Shown here piece after piece: positions 60,992-64,000 of a DNA stretch of 64,000 nucleotides. Origin of the DNA: Bacteroides sp. ET71 (lineage in GTDB: Bacteria; Bacteroidota; Bacteroidia; Bacteroidales; Bacteroidaceae); assembly GCF_023336905.1 (NCBI RefSeq), contig NZ_JAMBLS010000002.1:124001-188000 (forward strand), written 5' to 3'. The position numbers and the translations under genes were made by a program. The notes under the pieces were generated by a model that made no database searches, was not told the DNA's origin, and saw only the letters and a list, made by a program, of their open reading frames with translations. Position 1 is the first letter of the stretch; each line of letters opens with the position of its first letter.

Positions 60992-61765
60992 ATGCTAAGG
61001 AATTTGTTTCATGTTTGCTTGTTTTTACTGTTTTGCAATAAATTGGAGGGTCAAAATTTGTCAAACATAATTGATAGCTGTTATTATTATCTTGATATGC
61101 AAGATACTACATCATTTAACAATACCTATATTGAACTTCTTGATGCATACGAAAAAGAATACAATGCAGAACTATATTCTATTGAAAATGAATTAGAAGA
61201 AATGAGAATCAAGGACCAGAGTATACGTCTGTTGTTGATTGACGCTCGAAAGAAGAATCAAGATGTCGATAAAATACAAAAAATAATGCATGACATAGAT
61301 AGTAAAAATGCTATCAGAGTTACTGAAATTATTGACCAATATGGCTGGCTTGCACCCGATGAAATTGGCTATAAAGCAAATGAAGCTCTTTTCCTTTGTA
61401 TACAGCATTCGCAAGACTCTATAATTCAGAATAAGTATTTACCTATATTGAAAGAAGCAGTCCTAAAAGGTGCGGCTCAAGGATGGCAATATGCTTTTTT
61501 AACAGACAGATGCCTTATGAATCAAGCACAAAAACAAATTTATGGTACGCAAAGAATAACCAAAGATGGGATAGATTATTTAGTCCCTTTACAAGATATT
61601 GACAAAGTTGATTCACTCCGAAAGGAAATGGGACTTGAGCCTTTGAATGAATATATGAACGATTGTGGACTAAAAAACGGATGGAGCAAAGAGTTTTACA
61701 AAAGCAATATAAAACTGCATGAATCAATTTTTAATTCATGGTATCAATCATTCAAACAACACTAA
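60992..61765 (+). CDS. DUF6624-like secreted protein
   Basis: A 257-residue protein from the ATG at 60992; upstream extension needs TTG. A signal peptide (MLRNLFHVCLFLLFCNKLEG) is followed by a helical region (LDAYEKEYNAELYSIENELEEM) and a C-terminal half with DQYGWLAPDEIGYKANEALFLCIQHSQDS, then AAQGWQYAFLTDRCLMNQAQKQIYGTQ, which fits DUF6624. Unknown role. Base composition is much more AT-rich than flanking genes, suggesting acquisition by transfer. No neighbour suggests a pathway. Confidence 0.6.
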   Translation: MLRNLFHVCLFLLFCNKLEGQNLSNIIDSCYYYLDMQDTTSFNNTYIELLDAYEKEYNAELYSIENELEEMRIKDQSIRLLLIDARKKNQDVDKIQKIMHDIDSKNAIRVTEIIDQYGWLAPDEIGYKANEALFLCIQHSQDSIIQNKYLPILKEAVLKGAAQGWQYAFLTDRCLMNQAQKQIYGTQRITKDGIDYLVPLQDIDKVDSLRKEMGLEPLNEYMNDCGLKNGWSKEFYKSNIKLHESIFNSWYQSFKQH

Positions 61766-61862
61766 AAGTATAATCCGCAAATCCGCCCGATTGCGTTTTT
61801 AGAACGAAGCGACTGTTTTTTGGTGATGACAAACGGTATTCAAATGGTGATTGTCACCTGCG

Positions 61863-62021
61863 CTGTATGAAATCAAAAAGTTGGTGAATGACCCTGCCCT
61901 TACGCTGACTGACATTGTCGACCGGATGTGTTTCTATAACTTGTCGCATTTCAGTCGTTATGCCAAACGGGTATTGGGGGTATCACCTGCTGAATACAGA
62001 AAGAAAGGACAAATAATATAG
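61863..62021 (+). pseudogene. C-terminal remnant of an AraC-family regulator
   Basis: A 52-codon frame without start, LYEIKKLVNDPALTLTDIVDR, MCFYNLSHFSRYAKRVLGVSP, AEYRKKGQII, stop at 62019-62021. This is the second helix-turn-helix of AraC/XylS regulators. Upstream sequence in the same frame loses similarity, so the gene has been truncated at its 5' side. It is a relic, not a gene. Confidence 0.75.
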
Positions 62022-62549
62022 AATTTTCTATGTCGGCGGCTAATTTCTTAGCCGCCATTTCTATTCATTTGTACCTCTATTGCTCCATAAAATATATAAA
62101 ACAGTGGGGTTCAGTAATAGTTAATAATTCCCCGACAAGTCCTCTGCTGTTTTATCCTTGTTCCGACCGACCTGCGGCAAAGGATAAAAATACCTACCGA
62201 TTGTTAAGTTTTTTGTTAAATCTTCATCTTAACACGCTTCTTCCTCCTATCCGCTCACTCCCTCAAAAAACAGCTTTTATACCCCGTTTCTCCATAGCCT
62301 GATTTTTGTACCTTTATTTTCTTATGTTGCTGATATTCAGCAATAAAAAATCTCTCATATTTATACTCTTGTCCATCTATTGTTGAACGATTATTTACAG
62401 CGCCAAACGAATAAATATATTTTGTTAAGAGGGCACAATAGTTGATGACTTCATGCAGAACATGTTTTTCATCGCAGCCACACACCGCATCTGACACGGG
62501 CTCAAAAAAGGTTCAACAAACCTACAAATCCCTCCTTTATCCGCACCTC
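62022..62549. other. Non-coding spacer
   Basis: I see no convincing gene here. The frame at 62030-62302 lacks coding character, and the sequence is AT-rich. It looks like degraded DNA. Confidence 0.35.
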
Positions 62550-62605
62550 CTCCCTACCTCGTCCTTATCCTATAACAAGGACCAGGTAGGGAGAAGGTAG
62601 GGAGG
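62550..62605. repeat. Hairpin with 11-bp tandem units near the last gene
   Basis: The 17-nt arms 62550-62566 and 62577-62593 pair with one C-C mismatch (CTCCCTACCT-C-GTCCTT). The right arm is part of two 11-bp units, AGGTAGGGAG[AG], at 62584-62605. The layout, a hairpin running into an 11-bp array, is the same as at 4562-4643. Confidence 0.75.
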
Positions 62606-62687
62606 AGAAACGAATTTGGTACGACAATGGCAGGCCGGATGACTTTTTTTTCGTACCTTGGAGGCGGAATTAGAAAAAATGTCCGAT

Positions 62688-64000
62688 ATGAAGAGACTTT
62701 CCGTATTTTTATTTCTGCTTGCAGCCGCCATTTTACTTGCGGCACAAGCGAAAGATGGCAGCGACTCGCTCGCCCTGCTGGAAAACAAGGTGTGGAAAGC
62801 GCAACTTCCGGAAAGCATCCAAACTGCTTATGAAACGGAATTTCGCGGTGGGCAATGGATATCTGCCCTCCTATATCAAGGCAAAAGGTACGAGATGAAC
62901 CGTTCTTATTTTCTGCTGGGAGATACCATCGTAGAATCTGATTCCGGGGAAAAATTCAAAGTCCGAAAACTGACGGACAGCACCCTCGTTTTCCAATACC
63001 TGCCCACCCAGCTAATCATAGGCGGAGGCCCGGTGGTATTTACAACAGACAACAGCGCAGCCGGACAACGAGCCAACGAACATCGCCTGGACAGCATCTG
63101 GCGGCGGGAACTTATCTGGAACCTGGGCGTGTTGGACCAGTCGGGAAAGCCGATGAAAGACACGTCGGCCATCGAACGTCCGCGATGGGTCAACTGGGGG
63201 GAAGATTTGGAACGGTACTGCGTCTCGCAGATGACATATCCCGAAGCGTTGTTGAAACAAAACCGGGCGGGCTATTCCGTAGTGATGTTCACCGTAGACA
63301 CTTTGGGATTGCCGCGAGGCATCAACTGCCTGACAAGCACCCGGGAGGAGTTCGGGCGCGAAGTTGTCCGGCTGCTGAAAGAGCTGCCCCACGGACAACC
63401 GTGCAGGGATGCGACAGGACGACGGATGGAATGTCTGTATGCGGTGTATGTTCCCTTCCTGCCCCAACATTACCGCGACCGGCTGAAGGCGGACAGCATC
63501 CGCGAAGAGGAGCATAAACAGATGTTCATCACCTGGGATGCCCCTGCCCGCTTCCCGGACAAAAATCCCTTGGCCATCCGGAACTACATCGCCCGGCGAC
63601 TGAAGTATGAGCCGAGCCTATTGGGCGAAAAAACGCAGACACGAGGCGTCTATTCCATCAGCATCGACTCTTACGGAGAAGTGAAAGAAGCCAAGGTGAT
63701 ACGGAGTTGCGGCATCGAGGCGTGGGACAAACAGGTGGTGGAAATCATCCGGGGCATGCCGCGATGGATTCCGGCCACCAACAGGCATGGGAAAGGAGAA
63801 TATCAGGACCACTATTTTGCCCTGCCCTTTATCTTCAGGAATGACAAGAGACTGATAGCCCATACGGCGGAAAAACAGTTGGAAGCAGGCGTTCCGGTCT
63901 GTTACCTGAATGAACGGGGCGACACCGTCGTGCCTTACGGGAAATACCGGTTCTGCCAGACAGACACGATACGCCGCATCGGCTTCGTATATGAAAACAA
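62688..64000 (+). CDS. TonB_C-like/WG-repeat protein, 5' part only
   Basis: At least 437 codons to the window edge; the start is ATG 62688 (62679 also in frame). A signal peptide (to LLAAQA) is followed by two TonB C-terminal-like domains: MTYPEALLKQNRAGYSVVMFTVDTLGLPRG and IARRLKYEPSLLGEKTQTRGVYSISI, with VVEIIRGMPRWIPATNRHGKGEY. A WG-repeat-like segment then begins (VCYLNERGDTVVPYGKYRF). It lacks the N-terminal membrane anchor of energy-transducing TonB, so it is probably a periplasmic relative. The role is unknown. (Motifs here are given in separate pieces.). Confidence 0.7.
   Translation, partial: MKRLSVFLFLLAAAILLAAQAKDGSDSLALLENKVWKAQLPESIQTAYETEFRGGQWISALLYQGKRYEMNRSYFLLGDTIVESDSGEKFKVRKLTDSTLVFQYLPTQLIIGGGPVVFTTDNSAAGQRANEHRLDSIWRRELIWNLGVLDQSGKPMKDTSAIERPRWVNWGEDLERYCVSQMTYPEALLKQNRAGYSVVMFTVDTLGLPRGINCLTSTREEFGREVVRLLKELPHGQPCRDATGRRMECLYAVYVPFLPQHYRDRLKADSIREEEHKQMFITWDAPARFPDKNPLAIRNYIARRLKYEPSLLGEKTQTRGVYSISIDSYGEVKEAKVIRSCGIEAWDKQVVEIIRGMPRWIPATNRHGKGEYQDHYFALPFIFRNDKRLIAHTAEKQLEAGVPVCYLNERGDTVVPYGKYRFCQTDTIRRIGFVYEN

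Noticed and set aside
62030-62302. 90-codon frame
   Set aside because: Low-complexity translation in a degraded stretch, no recognisable family.

Overview
The window is chromosomal DNA of a gut-type Bacteroidales, most likely Bacteroides or a close relative. The reasons are the many TAnnTTTG -7 promoter boxes, the Na+-dependent methylmalonyl-CoA decarboxylase operon (succinate to propionate), Mfa1/Mfa2-type fimbrial genes, gingipain-fold (C25) peptidases, SPI/SPII signal peptides on many genes, and protein families known mainly from Bacteroidota (DUF4199, DUF4876, DUF4906, DUF3575, DUF3868, DUF6048, DUF6452, DUF6850). These family calls are recognition from sequence; no database search was run.

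Layout. 1-4.5 kb: a 3'-truncated cation/H+ antiporter, a DUF3737 beta-helix protein and a frameshifted DUF418 membrane protein. 5.3-10 kb: methylmalonyl-CoA epimerase and the decarboxylase/pump operon (carboxyltransferase, lamin-tail/OadG fusion, biotin carrier, OadB). 10.4-18.8 kb: class II aldolase, a lipoprotein phosphatase/nuclease, ribosomal protein L31, a secreted beta-helix protein, GcvT, PepT and a PurF-like protein without the catalytic cysteine. 19-25 kb: CrcB, an SRP RNA/tRNA-Thr unit, DUF4199, a GT2 enzyme, DUF6452/DUF6048, MntP, ApbE, QueD, QueE. 25.2-37.4 kb: one large minus-strand fimbrial locus (DUF3575, DUF3868/OmpA-like, a toxin-antitoxin insert with a frameshifted toxin, major fimbrillin, Mfa2-type anchor, second fimbrillin, accessory subunit, DUF4906 tip candidate) behind a good promoter. 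37.6-42.5 kb: tRNA-Trp, a uracil-DNA glycosylase-family protein, a TIGR03915/TIGR03916 radical-SAM pair, a short histone H1-like gene, an AlbA-domain protein and a conserved hypothetical. 42.7-55.6 kb: a co-directional cluster of a TonB-dependent receptor, DUF4876 lipoprotein, DUF6850 barrel and three tandem C25-peptidase/HEAT-repeat paralogues. 55.7-60.4 kb: CbpM/CbpA, threonine aldolase, GroEL/GroES. 60.4-62.6 kb: an AT-rich degraded stretch with a DUF6624 gene and an AraC remnant. 62.7-64 kb: a 5' fragment of a protein with two TonB_C-like domains followed by a WG-repeat-like segment.

Two things stand out. First, five intergenic loci carry tandem arrays of short dyads repeated every 22-23 bp. 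The sequence differs between loci, and in at least two arrays paired changes keep the dyad while the arm sequence changes. Three arrays lie inside surface-gene operons. Two further loci carry 11-bp arrays. I know of no name for this. Second, the six-gene receptor/peptidase cluster combines a TonB receptor with three secreted caspase-fold proteases that end in HEAT repeats rather than a T9SS signal. The cluster and the fimbrial locus, whose subunits have Arg/Lys sites where Mfa/Fim pilins are normally processed, are the most likely places for undescribed biology.
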